Assembly: GCA_963971575.1 (NCBI GenBank)
Contig: OZ020617.1
Span: 41,946,606 to 42,010,605 of the forward strand
Direction of reading: 5' to 3'
Source of the DNA: Liopterus haemorrhoidalis
Taxonomy: Eukaryota > Arthropoda > Insecta > Coleoptera > Dytiscidae
DNA length: 64,000 bases
Within the stretch, counting starts at the first letter, position 1, and every line of letters begins with the position of its first letter. The position numbers and the translations under genes are program-made. This document shows positions 32,138 to 45,215 of this stretch, in pieces. A model generated the notes under the pieces. It was given only the letters and a program-made list of their open reading frames with translations. It did no database searches and had not been told where the DNA came from.

Positions 32138-33019
32138 CGACAGTAATATCATTAACCAAATGCTCAGACTATGCTCTTTTTAGAGGCAGTCTAACATGAT
32201 CTGATGATGGAAAATCTTGATGATGATTAACTAGAATAACATGATTGTATATAAGAATTTTAAATAAAATTAAAATTTTCATTATAACCATCAAATTAAT
32301 TAGATAATTGGAATATGACCCGAAAACTTGAGAAATTATTTTCTAAAGCCATAATTTACGCTAACGATCAAATATATTGAAAGTGCAAAGAACACCGCAC
32401 ACTGCAGTACCATTCATCTTATTTGAAATGTAATATTCGACACGTAAAGAATTTTCCAGTATAAATTCATGTAAACAATAAGAGAAGTCATAGTAAATCT
32501 CTTGTGTTCAGTAGGTGGAGTAGTAGACTACATGTTGAGTAGCAGAATCGCATTTAGCATGTTAACAATGAAGGAACACGATTACGACAGTCACACATTT
32601 CAGTCTGAACATTTGTATAAATTGATACGCGATCAGGCGGGCTTTGGCTGTAAAGATAATGTAAATTTACGACAACTGCCACCGCTACTGTAGCGCTGCT
32701 GTGAGCTGCTAGCTACTCCTAGCGCTTAAAATATACGGAGACTTCTAATTGAGTATTCATGGCTGAAACGTTCTGATTTATTATTACTATTGATTTTAAT
32801 CTCGCTGCTTGAGAGCACTGCTACTGAAATGCATCTTGCAAGTTGTGTTGTCTATGTCATCGTGCTTAAATAATTAATTATAAAGCCAATCAAAGGCTCT
32901 GGTTATTTGTTAAGTGGAAAAGAGGAGTGGTAGAAGAGATGAATTTATAAATGTATATATTTACACAGAGACGCGAGTTCAGATTCCGGACACCAGCTTA
33001 TAATAATAATAATTATTAT
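32138..33019. other. Unassigned DNA
   Basis: No gene recognised. A short TAA/TAAT repeat lies near 33001-33030. A 63-codon frame at 32502-32693 has no domain. Confidence 0.35.
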
Positions 33020-34135
33020 TATAATAATACATTTATTAGACAGACAGATATGTTGACAAAAGAACACATGAGAAAGAGTGTGTACTCTGCGTTCTACAAA
33101 CATATTAAAAGTCTAGAGTTGTCCACCGAACTCAAGTTCTCGTTTCTTAACTCTGCTGGTTTAAAAACCGAAACGGAAGATTTTATGTTTGCGTGTCAGG
33201 GTGGAAGGCCCGCATATTCCAAATGGCGGAGTCCATACTCTATAGCAGTGCTTCTTAAACTTTTAGATGTCGCGGCTCCCCTGCAACTCAAATCAATAAC
33301 CCACAGCCCCCCTAATTTTTTTTTTGGAACCAAGATTAGTTAAAATATATACATACATATAGTTTTTTACCCTCATATCATTCAATAATCTATGTATAAT
33401 GAAGAATAATATTTATGTAGCATTAAAGTTAAAGCGACATATCATTTTTAAATAATAAAATAATAAAGTGTTATATTTGCGGTTCGTCGCGGCCCCCTTG
33501 TGGGAACACCACGGCCCCCTAGGGTGCCGCGGCCCACCACTTTAAGAAGCACTGCTCTATAGGATGTACCACCATCATCCTGAAACCATTATGCACATTC
33601 TGTCTGCTTGTCCATCTCTTGAATCGTCGAGCTACGTGCCTCGACATAATACTGCTCTCCGCGTGTTCTACTATCATCTTAGATATGCCTATGGTATTGA
33701 CGAAGTACCGGTTATAACGTATGTTCCTTCTGACATATAATCGGTTGTGGAAAATTCAAAGTGCCGTATTTATTGGAATTACTCCTTCCCCACCTCGAGG
33801 TTACTAACAGCCACTTAGCCGGACATAACCCTCCTGTATATCGAGACCAAACAGATGTTTGTGATCGAAGTCCAGCTAAGAAGAATATCTCTCTCAAGGA
33901 GGAGGAAAAGGGGTCCAAGTATATGAATCTCTTGTCCGAGCTTAGAAAGCTGTATCCAGGATATAAAGTTAAGCTTGTAGTCCTGATAGTTGGTGTTTTG
34001 TGTGGTATCGAAGAGAAATCGAGTCCATTCCCCGCTTGCAGATCTTCTGCCACCTCTTTGATCAGCAGTGTCACTTCGCATTGTGCGGACACTAGATCTG
34101 GCGTAAATTCCGCGTCTGCATATTGCCAGGGTTTA
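33020..34135 (+). pseudogene. LINE C-terminal relic with probable restriction-like endonuclease
   Basis: Frames combine to STELKFSFLNSAGLKTETED, HPETIMHILSACPSLESSSY (a C..H..C zinc-like motif with the first cysteines changed to Y), HNTALRVFYYHLRYAYGIDE, CRIYWNYSFPTSRLL, then PDITLL and KNISLKEEEKGSKYMNLLSE. A C-terminal zinc motif followed by a W.....P.. and PD... region fits LINEs that use a restriction-like endonuclease (R2/R4-like groups). That clade call is inference. A hAT MITE interrupts it at 33246-33554, and several frameshifts occur. Confidence 0.6.
33246..33554. mobile_element. 309-bp hAT MITE with perfect 8-bp TSD
   Basis: The ends are CAGTGCTTCTTAAAC and CTTTAAGAAGCACTG. The flanks are ctctatag at 33238-33245 and 33555-33562, an exact 8-bp duplication. 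C-rich blocks (cggcccccttg, cggccccctagg) lie near the right end, as in the larger hAT elements of this window. It splits the LINE relic at its zinc-motif region. Confidence 0.92.
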
Positions 34136-34269
34136 GCATGAAGTGGCTCAAAAGGTTGCTGAAGTTTGTGATTAGTGGACGCTTGTCTAGACCTGACATG
34201 CCCCAAATAATAATAAATTTATTGTAGATGAAATAAAAAAAAAAAATAATAAAATACAAACACCAAATC

Positions 34270-34970
34270 AAACTAAATCATTGACAATAGTAAAATCTAT
34301 GCTAGGACTGTTAAATCATCGCCTAGCTATTCAGAGGTGCTATAATAAGTATTATTCATATTTCTAATTCGAACCTGTAATTTGTTGAACACAATTGCCC
34401 CGATATAAGTATGCACATTTTTTCGTATGTTGTACTTGATTCTAGGTGGTAGTCTGATGTCAGACTTAATTCGGGTGTTATAGTTATGTACAATTTTATT
34501 TAATAAATAAAAGTAAATCTAATAGATATAGACAAGGTACCATAAGAATTTTTAATTTTTTAAATTGTTTGCAGCTAGCTCTCCTGTTGACCCTACCAAG
34601 GATTCGGACTAATCCTTTTTGTAGTTTAAATAGACGAAGCCAGTTGGTTGAGTATCCCCAAAGTACTATACCGTAAGTAAGGCTAGCCTGAACATAAGAA
34701 AAATAAACAACTTTGGCTGATACTAGCGACACATAATTTACGATTTTATAGAGCATAAACTTGTATTTGTTTATCTTGGTTGCAGTTGCATCAATGTGTT
34801 TTTTTCCAATTTTATTCTGAATCTAACAAGAAACCTAGAAATATCACTGTGTCCGTTTTATAAAGTTCATTATTATCTACCGTCCTATTTAAACTAAAAA
34901 CCATGTTTTTTTCAAGCCTCAGTTTGTTATATGTGAACCAACGTGTCGCTTTAAATGTGGTAGTGTTGAT
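34270..34970 (-). pseudogene. Jockey/CR1-like LINE C-terminal relic
   Basis: Minus-strand translation: NKLRLEKNMVFSLNRTV, VIFLGFLLDSE, then YVQASLTYGIVLWG, LFKLQKGLVRILGRVNRR and FKKLKILMVPCLYLLDLLLF. After a frameshift near 34495 comes YNTRIKSDIRLPPRIKYNI. This is the region from the RT thumb to the C-terminus. It is disrupted by stops and frameshifts and lacks the catalytic core. Confidence 0.75.
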
Positions 34971-35492
34971 ACTCTCATGAATGTCGGAAATGTATCATCT
35001 GTATAGATGATCGTAGACGCGTAAATGTAAATCGTCTACATTCCAATATAGGGCTGTCATATCTCAAGTTTTCGTTCGGGGACTCTGGTTTTTGTTGTCT
35101 GTCTCCGGAACCCTAGTTCCCGAATTCCGGCTTTAGTTCTAAATCTCTGTTTTTTTTTAAATATCTAAACTTGTTTTGCTTATTCGTTAAAATTTTAATT
35201 AAGTATTTATTTTTAAAACGTACATTTTTCCGAACTGTCGACTATTGTTGGAATAATACTCTCTATACCGGTGAGCAGTGTTTTTGTAGAGCTCGTATTT
35301 TCTCTATTGTATAATGTATGGAAGGACGTATGCAGTAGTTTGGACGTTGTGATGGTAAAAGCCGAACTATGTACAAAAATCAATTATAATATGAGTTGCT
35401 AAACATTTTGTGAATAGAGTCAACATTAGGAGCTAAACTAAATTTGATAAAAATGTGATAGAATATTATCTTAAATTTAAAAATTGATGTGA
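34971..35492. other. Unassigned DNA
   Basis: No gene recognised. It precedes the 5' end of a GACA-repeat element. Confidence 0.35.
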
Positions 35493-36438
<946 letters not shown>

Positions 36439-37283
36439 GAACTAATTTTACATAAATCTTCGTCCCGTAATCTACGTCTCAAGAGCTTGCTTTTGCTATC
36501 ACACAATATTTTTTTTTTTTTAATGACAAAATAAAATATTTCTGGAAATAATAATCTAATCAACAATTCTTGTTGAAATATTCCAGTTCCCATCACATTA
36601 TTTAGATTTTTTTCAGAGTTTTAGATCAACCTCTGTGGGAAATAGATTGAGAGACTAAAGTTTTTAGACATATTTTTTGCGAAAAATTCATAATAAACTT
36701 ATCAGATTTTTCAAAAATTAAAATTGGTTGGTTTATCCACGTATTAAGAGGTTTTATTTTATACACCACTTAAAATTTTACAAAAATATTTATATTTTCT
36801 TTCAATATTTATTTGTTTATATTTTACTCTATACCTATAGTTTTCCTATATGACGGTCAAAAAGTTGTACATGCATGTCAGATTTCAACTTTATATATTC
36901 AGCCGTTTGGCCATAATTTCTACCGTATAGATCAGGGGTCTCCAAAGTTTTTAAGAAGCGGGCCACATTAAATAAATGGTGGACCGGACAACTTGAATTT
37001 AACTAGGCTCTTTGCTCTTGATTTTAGAAACAAGCTTAATAATAACGCTGATATTATTAATAAAATAATAATTTAAAAAATTGGGTATTATTTAGTTATG
37101 TTTTATTTTCCAATTTTCTGATTATTTTAAGTTGCTGTTTTTGTTTTAGTAAATTTTTTAAAATATGTCTACGGGCCGGATATCTTCTTGTGCGCCGGAC
37201 TTGTCCAGCGGGCTGTAGTTTAGAGACCCCTGGTATAGACAGATGTATGTGTAGACAGCCAGGCAGAGAGACAGACAGACACA
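36439..37283 (+). mobile_element. Old GACA-repeat element copy, split by a hAT MITE
   Basis: Immediately after copy B, diverged versions of the same landmarks appear in order: 'ataatctaatcaacaatt', 'tttatccacgtatta', 'gtcaaaaagttgtacatgc' and 'agccgtttggc'. The sequence is then broken at 36932 by a hAT MITE and resumes at 37233 with a degenerate GACA tract (agacagccaggcagagagac). Much older than copies A-D. Confidence 0.6.
36933..37232. mobile_element. 300-bp hAT MITE, 8-bp TSD with one mismatch
   Basis: Perfect 10-bp inverted ends CAGGGGTCTC and GAGACCCCTG. The flanks are gtatagat (36925-36932) and gtatagac (37233-37240). GC-rich blocks adjoin both ends (gcgggccac, gccggacttgtccagcggg). It encodes no protein. 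Confidence 0.9.
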
Positions 37284-37581
37284 AATAAATAACAAAATTA
37301 ACAAAATATTCAAATGCAAAATAAACTACATGAAATAAGAAATTAGTAACAGGTAAAATTAATAAAAATCTAATTAAGGAATTAAAGAATTGCATTGAAT
37401 ACTTTTTCACTTAAGGTTTTGAAGAAATGACCTTATTCTATTTTTGATACAACTTAAAAAAAAATAATAATAAAATTGTGCTAGCTAATTTATTTCTTTA
37501 GTAGCCATTAAAATAAATTTAAAAAAGGTTAATGAGAGTGTAAAATCCTTGTCTGCAAAGATAGGTTGCTGTAAAGAGTTA

Positions 37582-38571
37582 AGGATTCCACACACCAAAG
37601 AGGCCACGGTAGCGATACGACTAGCGATCAGGTCTCTTCACACTAACGCGGTGGGAGTGGCGGTAGCGGTAGCGATCAGTTAGTGAATTACGGTATATAG
37701 TTGTATGATAATATTGATTGCGAGAACACAATAGAATAATTAATTGTATGTAGAGGAAAAATAATAATCTACTCACAGTCTGTTTCAAACAGTTAGGCGG
37801 AACTAAATGGGAATTTCGTTCTTTTAGGTTGGAAAAGGGACCTTGCTTGGGTTATTTAATTTTTCACGTTGGAATGTCAAAATTTAAAATTCCAACAATG
37901 AAACCATGGAAACGAATGACATATGTCAAACTTAAATTAATTTTCTTACATATTTTAATGACAAAAAATAAATAAAGGGGATATTTGTATTAAGAATGAC
38001 ACAAAAAATCAAAATATAAAGAAAATGACATTTTAAAATGATATTAACCTTAACCAAAAAATGTTTGTTGCAAGTATGATTTACAAAGCTTAAACAAAAC
38101 GGCTGAAAAGCATGATTTAAACGATGAAAGTAACTAGATTGCAAAATCTAGTTCCGCCTAACCGTTTGGAACAGACTTTACTATCAATTTCCAAAACTTT
38201 TCCTATTTCGTTCCACACTTTATTTGTTTTCCTAATATTCTTGTAATCAGGATGTGCTAAGTCATACAAAATTAAATGATCCTTTACTGATCTATGATTT
38301 TTTCTGTTATATTATCTATTTTCGACATTATTTTCTTAAATATATTCACTCTGTGGTATATAAACAATGAATATTGCGCGGCCTAACGCAACTTGTCGAG
38401 TTCGGCCGCCAGTGTTTGGTGATCGCTAGACTGAACGCTGCATTCGGTGGCGTTCTCAGATAGCTGAACGCTTGTATGTGCGTGGTCTCATTGTATTGTA
38501 TAGGTTGCGTTAGGCCGCTGCCGTATCGCTACCGTGGCCGCCACCGCGGCCGCTTTGGTGTGTGGAATCCT
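37582..38571. mobile_element. PIF/Harbinger-like element, TTA TSD, with nested MITE
   Basis: The ends are AGGATTCCACACACCAAAG at 37582 and CTTTGGTGTGTGGAATCCT ending at 38571, a perfect 19-bp inverted repeat that continues imperfectly through gccacggtagcgatac. TTA flanks both ends (37579-37581 and 38572-38574). It is 990 bp with no transposase. The termini are GC-rich, the centre AT-rich. A 'ttaggcggaacta' MITE sits inside. Confidence 0.85.
37776..38178. mobile_element. 'Ttaggcggaacta' MITE, long copy
   Basis: The left end contains AGTCTGTTTCAAACAGTTAG and then GCGGAACTA. The right end contains TAGTTCCGCCTAACCG and GGAACAGACT. Family members lie near 4213, 44758, 45085 and inside hAT copies at 3238 and 55030. 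The element class is uncertain. Outer boundaries are accurate to a few bases. Confidence 0.7.
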
Positions 38572-38574
38572 TTA

Positions 38575-39368
38575 AGTCTTCATTACCTCCGATATTTTTA
38601 CCCCGGATAATTTACCCTGGTTTCCCGACCACTGCTGTAGGATATTTGGGAAGACAACAACTAAAAACTTAAAATATGTCCCATTACAGCAAAAATATAT
38701 ATTAAAAATAAAAACAACGAAGTACGGGCGCTTCAGTTAGTTATCGATAAGTTGAGTCAGATATACCAAACCAATGTCTACTTTTAAAAAATATATTGCT
38801 AAGTCCTTTTTGAATTCTTTATTTTAACATTAATTTACAGATCTTAACAACATTATACAGTAATAAATTCGCATTCTTTCCTCGATCTTAAGATAACAGT
38901 ACTGTTCTCCTGTCACCAAGTATATACTATATCTCAGTTGCAGTCCTTGTGACGATGTATGGTGACCGCGCCATGCCTTATGGGTATTTCGAGGACTATT
39001 TATCGTGTACCGCCATTTACATTTTGTTTGAATATTCATGATTCTCGACTGTCGTCCTCTGCCGGTCACCGTAAATTTTAACCAACATCGATAAATCGAT
39101 TAACTTCTATGACGGTTTTTTTATAACTACGTTTTTGATTTAGGAGATATTTTTTCGAATAAAAAGTGGTTTTTTATTTCATGAATGTATAATTGAAGTT
39201 GACAGTTTGATGCTAAGAACTTTGATTGGAGATTTAATTAGTTTTATACGGATTTCTTTTTAGTTATTAATTTTTTGTGAAGCAGAGATTGGCAAAATTT
39301 ATGCTGAAATGAAATATTATGAACAGGCATCCGTCATGTTTTTTCATGCAGAAATTATTATATAAAAA
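38575..39368. other. Unassigned DNA with a 79-codon open frame
   Basis: A minus-strand frame at 38830-39069 has no recognised domain. The rest shows nothing identifiable. Confidence 0.35.
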
Positions 39369-40419
39369 ATTGATGTGAAGTGTGAATTTTCACACGTTTC
39401 AGGGTTTTGCAGGTATTTGATAACTGAATGATGATTATTTGGGATGCCAAAACAAATTTTATGTCAAAATATTTTTTTATGAATTTTAATTCGAATGCCT
39501 AGTACCATTATTTAAGTTTCTAAATATGTGCAGTATTTTTTTTACATAGCAAGGTTCATTAAGATTTTGAAAATTGCGCCTATGGCTTCTATTGGTTGCT
39601 TAAATCATTAGCCCCGCCCTCTGATTTCGTATACATCAAACAGAATTTAATTATAATTTCAACACTTCCCACTGGTTATTAAATTTACGCTTTTAAAAAT
39701 TAAATGCAACATTTACCAAAATATAACTAGAATTTTTACAAAATAATTTAAACAAAAGAAAACTGAAAAAAAAAAATTGACAGGATTCGAACTCTAGTTT
39801 GCAAGTTACCTGTTTACAAATTAGAAAACCAATGACTAAACGCACATAGCTATGAGTGCTGACGTATCAACTTGGTTACATAGTGAGTTAAATATTTAAC
39901 ATATTTTGGTTAAAAACACAAAAAATGCATTATTTTCCGAAAACATAATCTGATCAAAAATTCCTGTTGTACTATTCCGGTTCACACCAATATACATTAC
40001 TTAGAATTTTTTCAGATTTTTAGTTTTAACCATCTGGGCTACAGGGTGTGGGACAAAAATTTTTTTGCAAAATTTTGACAAAAATCGCTTTAAAATAATT
40101 TATTTTGCAAAAATAAAATTTTGATCGTTAATCCACGTACTAAGGGCTTTCATTTGATACCCTACTCAGAATTTTAAAAAAATATTTTTTTTTCCTTGAG
40201 CACATATTTGTTTATATTTTTACGGGGATATGCTTTTTAGATGTTTTTGTATTTTTCCTATGTGCGGGTCAAAAAGTTGTACAAGCATGCCAAATTTCAA
40301 CTCTCTAGGTTTAGCCGTTTGGCTACAATTTTTACCGAACAGACAGACAGACAGACAGACAGACAGACGACAAAATGACGGTATAAGGGTTTTTTGGTCA
40401 TATCTACAAACCCTAAAAA
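39369..40419 (+). mobile_element. GACA-repeat element, copy C (full length)
   Basis: It starts ATTGATGTGAAGTGTGAA, with the palindrome GTGTGAA-TT-TTCACAC right after, and ends CCCTAAAAC/CCCTAAAAA-type at 40419. Length 1051 bp. The CAGA tract is only 29 bp (40340-40368), the same as copy A. The antisense tRNA-like block is at 39779-39855. No target-site duplication is seen. Confidence 0.8.
39779..39855 (-). other. Antisense tRNA-like block in GACA element copy C
   Basis: The minus strand shows TAGCTATGTGCG as an A-box-like element and, about 50 bases on, GAGTTCGAATCC, an almost canonical B-box. Its sequence is unrelated to the blocks in copies B and D. Confidence 0.5.
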
Positions 40420-40734
40420 CGTCTACTCATTACTCAGTACTCATTACAAAGAGTATATAAGGTTTAAATGCAATAATTTAAAATATGAATCTTAGATTTC
40501 AAAAGAAGTAAAAATTTTCCGCTGGACATACACTCGTAAATGTTTCATTTGATACGTATTAAGGTTTTAAGGGGGCGCACAACTATTTATTTCTTATACA
40601 GAACTAACAATAATGTGACTTTTAGAACTTTTAGAAGAACCAACCAGGGACAAAAAAAAAAAAGAAAAATTTTGTTTAACATTTTTTTTTTACATATTAA
40701 TGAAATTACATATTATAAATGAATGAAATACGTT
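40420..40734. other. Unassigned AT-rich DNA
   Basis: Nothing identified. The 3' end of the hAT element whose transposase follows may lie here. Confidence 0.3.
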
Positions 40735-42055
40735 TCATTGTCTTTTCCAGTAATATTTTTCCGAACTACTTGCCGCTTTTAATAAATCATTTTTTTCTTT
40801 TATAAAATAATTGTAAAACTCCATGCAATCCATTTTAAAATTAACTTTTACTTGCAATTCGGCCTTTATTAAATCAGTATTGCAACGGTTTCTGATGTCA
40901 GTCCAATGAGAAGACATCAAACTGAAGATCCTCTCAACAAATGCGTTTGAGCATGGGGTACTGAGAATTTTGCCAGCTAGTAGCAAAAGATTCCTCAGTA
41001 TTGCAACGGTTTCTGATGTCAGTCCAATGAGAAGACATCAAACTGAAGATCCTCTCAACAAATGCGTTTGAGCATGGGGTACTGAGAATTTTGCCAGCTA
41101 GTAGCAAAAGATTCCTCAGTATTGCAACGGTTTCTGATGTCAGTCCAATGAGAAGACATCAAACTGAAGATCCTCTCAACAAATGCGTTTGAGTATGGGG
41201 TACTGAGAATTTTGCCAGCTAGTAGCAAAAGATTCCTCAGTATTGCAACGGTTTCTGATGTCAGTCCAATGAGAAGACATCAAACTGAAGATCCTCTCAA
41301 CAAATGCGTTTGAGCATGGGGTACTGAGAATTTTGCCAACTAGTAGCAAAAGATTCCTATAACTGTAGAAATTAGTTTCCAACTCTTCAAAAATATCAGT
41401 CCACATTTTGTCTACAGGCTTATTTTTGTAATACAGCTGTATTTCGATAATGTCTTTTGCATCTATGAATTCATCGTATAGGCTGTCCATCTCTAAAGCG
41501 TCTGTAATTTTCAAACTCTTTGCAGCAGATTGTATATGATCATATGTTAAATTTGTTGTTTTTAAAGAAAATGGCCTTATTGCATGTAAGTAATTTAAAT
41601 TGGAAAAATCAAGATTTGATTCTAAATAGTTAAGTGATTTGGTAAAAAAATTAATTAAAACTTGTGCAATTTTTCTAGACGCTACTGGCATTCTATTTTG
41701 TTGAGTTCTGTAGCAGTTTTCTTTTTACAAGGAAGAAGTCTTTTCTTCGCCCTTCAAGTTTTTGAAGTTACCTATACATAACACCGAACAACTCAGGCGC
41801 AGTAAATTTGTTCTGTTCTAAACTTCTTATAGCCTCTTCAAAAACTGGCAAACAATTTTGAAGGAATAACATGTACATTTCGGTTCTACTGTATTCTTCT
41901 TCTCCATTTTCATCCATAATGTATTTCCAAATAAGAGTAGGACATTCGTCTTGCCCCATACTTTGAAGATAATTTTTTACACCTAGCCAACATTTTAATA
42001 TTTTATATACTGCTGATAATGATAACCATCTTGTAAGAACATCTCTAAGGAGTTT
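40735..42055 (-). pseudogene. hAT transposase with dimerisation domain, broken
   Basis: Minus-strand translation from about 42050: DVLTRWLSLSAVYKILKCWL, MGQDECPTLIWKYI, then QNCLPVFEEAIRSLEQN, LQKLEGRRKDFF, and from 41691 KIAQVLINFFTKSLNYLES and MWTDIFEELETNFYSYRN. The C-terminal dimerisation motif reads ILSTPCSNAFVERIFSLMSS, then HWTDIRNRC and IKAELQVKVNF, ending KYYWKRQ at 40735. This matches the RNase H-like C-terminal half of hAT transposases. A frameshift lies near 41760, and a 121-bp tandem expansion (40875-41358) repeats the dimerisation motif out of frame. Confidence 0.85.
40875..41358. repeat. 121-bp tandem array, four near-identical copies, inside hAT coding sequence
   Basis: Units start at 40875, 40996, 41117 and 41238, each 121 bp. 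I see only single-base differences (gagtatgggg in unit 3, ccaactag in unit 4). The unit covers the segment encoding GKILSTPCSNAFVERIFSL. As 121 is not a multiple of three, each extra unit shifts the frame. Confidence 0.9.
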
Positions 42056-42232
42056 ATGAAAAATATTTATTTTTTAATGATATTATTTAATTTTTCTGAA
42101 AAGATATTAAAACATTGTGTTATTGCTGATACCGGGAATTTTCGTGTCCCTAACACATGCTTCCCGGGACGCGAGACTTTCAGTGCTCAAACCGGGACTG
42201 TACCGGGAAGACCGGGACAGTTGGTCACCCTA
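42056..42232 (-). mobile_element. 5' terminal region of the hAT element
   Basis: On the minus strand it starts TAGGGTGACCAACTGTCCCG at about 42232, with repeated cccgggac/ccgggac motifs to about 42130, a hAT-type terminus with sub-terminal binding-site-like repeats. The partner end was not found left of 40735. Confidence 0.55.
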
Positions 42233-42289
42233 ACTATCAATATATGTTAACAAAATTGGAGGCTATATATATTTCTTAATTTTTTCAGC

Positions 42290-43060
42290 CTCTTATTTGG
42301 TTTCTACAAATTTCAGGTGATTTTAAGATGTGTCCTGTCTGTCCGTCCGAGATTCACTCAAAAACGGTTGGATATATTTTCACGAAATTTGGTACGTCGT
42401 TATAGTAAAACTAGGACTCGAACATAGGCTATATGATAGCTCAAAATTTTTATTCTAAATGGGTGTTTCGGGGTTAAAACTGTTCACTAAAACTTAAAAT
42501 ATCTCTCTTATTATTGACTTTACGGAAAAAAAAATATATATATAACAATAAGTGTTTATAATAAGAAAACAAATCTTATTTTTTTAATATATTTTTTTTT
42601 CAATTGGATGAATATTTGGGTAGTTGCAGGGGGACACCCTAAAACTAAATTTTTGAAATATCTCCTTTTATTATTGACTTGGCAGCAAAAATATATATGA
42701 CAAAAATTGTTTATAATAATAAAACAATCCTTTTTTGTTCTGTACATTTTTTCAGTTGAACAATTATTAGAGGAGTTATGGGGGGGGGGGGGTACACCCA
42801 ACACTTAAGTTTAAGTGGTTAAGGGAAATGTTACCTTTTTTTTTAAGAGATAAGTAGATATGTACGTCACTTATAATTTATTTAGCAGCCAAATATGTAA
42901 CAGAAAAATGGTTTAGAATGAAGAAATTATTATTTTCTTTTAAATGTAGATATTAATAAAATGAATATTGGAGGGGCAGGTTATGGAGAGCGCTACATAT
43001 ACACTAAAAACCTTTCATTTATCAACAAAAATGTATTTAACAAAAATCAATCGTGCGAAG
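42290..43060. repeat. Degenerate tandem array related to 23.1-23.6 kb
   Basis: Units of about 120-150 bp share 'tattattgacttt', 'gcaaaaatatatatgaca' and 'aataagaaaacaaatctt'. Between units lie G-rich stretches such as the G run at 42781-42792. A head region (42300-42470) contains gtctgtccgtccgag. Confidence 0.55.
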
Positions 43061-43369
43061 TAAGACTACATCAGCTAGTCTGAAATAAAATTAATAATAG
43101 TTTGTACATCAAAATTTACAGTGAATTTTTAACTAACTATTAGGATATTTTTAATTGTAGAAAGAACTCTTATGTAATTGTAAAAAAAAGCATTATAGAC
43201 GCATATTTGGTTATGATGCGGAAAATTATAGCTAAAGCTTCATTCTATAAATATGATTCTATTTTGTTCTATTATGAAAACTATCTACTTATAGTTATTG
43301 TATTTGAAGGTCTGTTTTTGCCGCCATCTTTAGTCTGTCGTGGTTCTCAATATATGTGCGTTGAATGTT

Positions 43370-43690
43370 TTGAACTATAAGCAATCATGTCGAAAATTAC
43401 AGGCAGACAATTACAGTGTGGATAGGAAACGTGATAAGGATGAAGGAGGACAGAATAGGAAGATATGGGAAGGAAGACTGAATACCCGTCGACCAGTGGG
43501 AAGACCTCACAAGAGATGGAGAGATCAGCTAACCGAAAATCTAACAAGTTTTAGTATACAGGACACATGAAAAGACCTGACAATTAACAGATGAAGATGG
43601 AGGAATGTGAGTGAGGCCAAAAGTCAACCCGACTGACAGTGCCTAAAGGAGAAGAAGAAGATGAAACAAGCTAGTTTAACAACCAGATGT
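43370..43690 (+). pseudogene. LINE 3'-terminal coding scrap
   Basis: Translation includes NRKIWEGRLNTRRPVGRPHK and RWRDQLTENL, then INRWRWRNVSEAK-like sequence in another frame. The RRPVGRPxKRW motif is typical of the last 60 residues of several APE-type LINE ORF2 proteins. A gaagaagaagatgaa stretch follows and may be the tail. Confidence 0.6.
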
Positions 43691-44494
43691 GTCAATTCGT
43701 GTCCTGTATAATTTACATAATGGACGCCACTTTTTACCTCCACGTTTACAAGAAAATGACTATTTTGAGTTTTATATAACTTTTATGATTTTTATAATCT
43801 AATGGAAAATGTACCTTTCAAAAAAGACAAGAAATACGATTTCAATTAGATGGTTGTTCTGCAACTTATGCGAGAAGTCCACATTAGTGGCTAAACTACA
43901 ACTTTCCTCAGTGAAGGACGGGTCGTTCTGGACCTATTGCATGGCCTCATCGATTACTGGATTTGACCCCACTTGATTTTTTTGTTTAGGGCACTGTAAA
44001 AGATGAAGTTACGAGAGAAGAGTCGACGATGCTCAAACGCTACAACAAATGACTGTCTATGCATGCGAACAAATAACAGAGGAAGAATGCTGATTCACAA
44101 CTTCTTTTATAGTTGACAGGTAATTTACCCCGCCACGGTTTCTTAGCTACGGTGCTGATTAAGCGTGATGACTTAAATTTTGAAAACTGTTCTATAAATT
44201 TGAAAAGGTTGAGAACTAGTGGACTAGACATTTTCCACGTCCTTGTATCTTTTTTTCGCCAGACAAAAATAATTATTTATTTACAATGATATGTTTTTAC
44301 TAATTATAGTGTGAAACATGACTTTTGCTACTCATTTATTTTAATTAAATGTTCTTTATTATTATTTTTTTCTTATTCAAAGCTAATTTATATATCATAC
44401 TCTCCAATCTACATCTTATATAAGAATTTCTCTTTTGTTCTTCCTAATTATTTTTATTCACAACATTTTTATTATCATTGTTGTGTCTTTGGGT
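43691..44494. other. Unassigned DNA
   Basis: The piece at 43840-44060 may be a decayed transposase, but frames are too broken to call. Confidence 0.3.
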
Positions 44495-44757
44495 GTAAAG
44501 TAGGGTTGTACATCGAAGGCAAAACATCGATGATTAACATCGAAGGAAAAACATCGATGTTTTATTAATAATAAAAAAAAACTATTTATTTATATTATAT
44601 AGGTTTTATTTAATAATGTAAAGATAAATTACGAAAAAAGTAACATATAATACACAAAAAGCATTTATAAGATTTTGAAATAGAAATATTCCTTTTTAAT
44701 AGTAATTAATTTCACATTAACATTATTATACCCAATATAATAATCCTAATTTGTACC

Positions 44758-44948
44758 TACAGTCTATTCCCAACGATTAGGCGGAACTAACCGCAATTTT
44801 CATTTATGTAATTTGTCATTAGATATTTTTTTATACATTGAAGTTGACTTTTCCTGAACAAAATGATCAAAAGCTTCAATCAATCGGTAAAAGTAACTAG
44901 AATTGAAAATCTAGTTCCGCCTAAACCAAAGGAACAGACCTTACTATT
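44758..44948. mobile_element. 'Ttaggcggaacta' MITE, complete copy
   Basis: The left end reads AGTCTATTCCCAACGATTAG then gcggaacta. The right end reads TAGTTCCGCCTAAACC then aaaggaacagacct. Length about 190 bp. Flanking tac on both sides might be a duplication. Confidence 0.75.
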
Positions 44949-45081
44949 TTTACATTTCTAAAATGAAATATTGGAATGTATTACAATACTAATATAGTAA
45001 TCTTAATGTTAATTTTATATTATTTAACATAAAAATAACACTGTCATACACAATTATTTTTATACTTTTTTAAGTTGAAAT

Positions 45082-45215
45082 AAAGTCTGTTCCTTTGGTT
45101 TAGGCGGAACTAGATTTTCAATTCTAGTTACTTTTACTGATTGAAGCTTTTGATCATTTTGTTCAGGAAAAGCCAACTTCAATATATAAAAAAATAGCTA
45201 ATGACAACGTACAAA
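45082..45215. mobile_element. 'Ttaggcggaacta' MITE, partial inverted copy
   Basis: It starts AGTCTGTTCCTTTGGTTTAG and matches the right half of the copy at 44758-44948 in reverse. It fades out near 45215 without a second end. Confidence 0.65.

Noticed and set aside
33712..34206. 164-codon minus-strand open frame
   Set aside because: It is antisense to the LINE C-terminal relic whose plus-strand motifs are recognisable.
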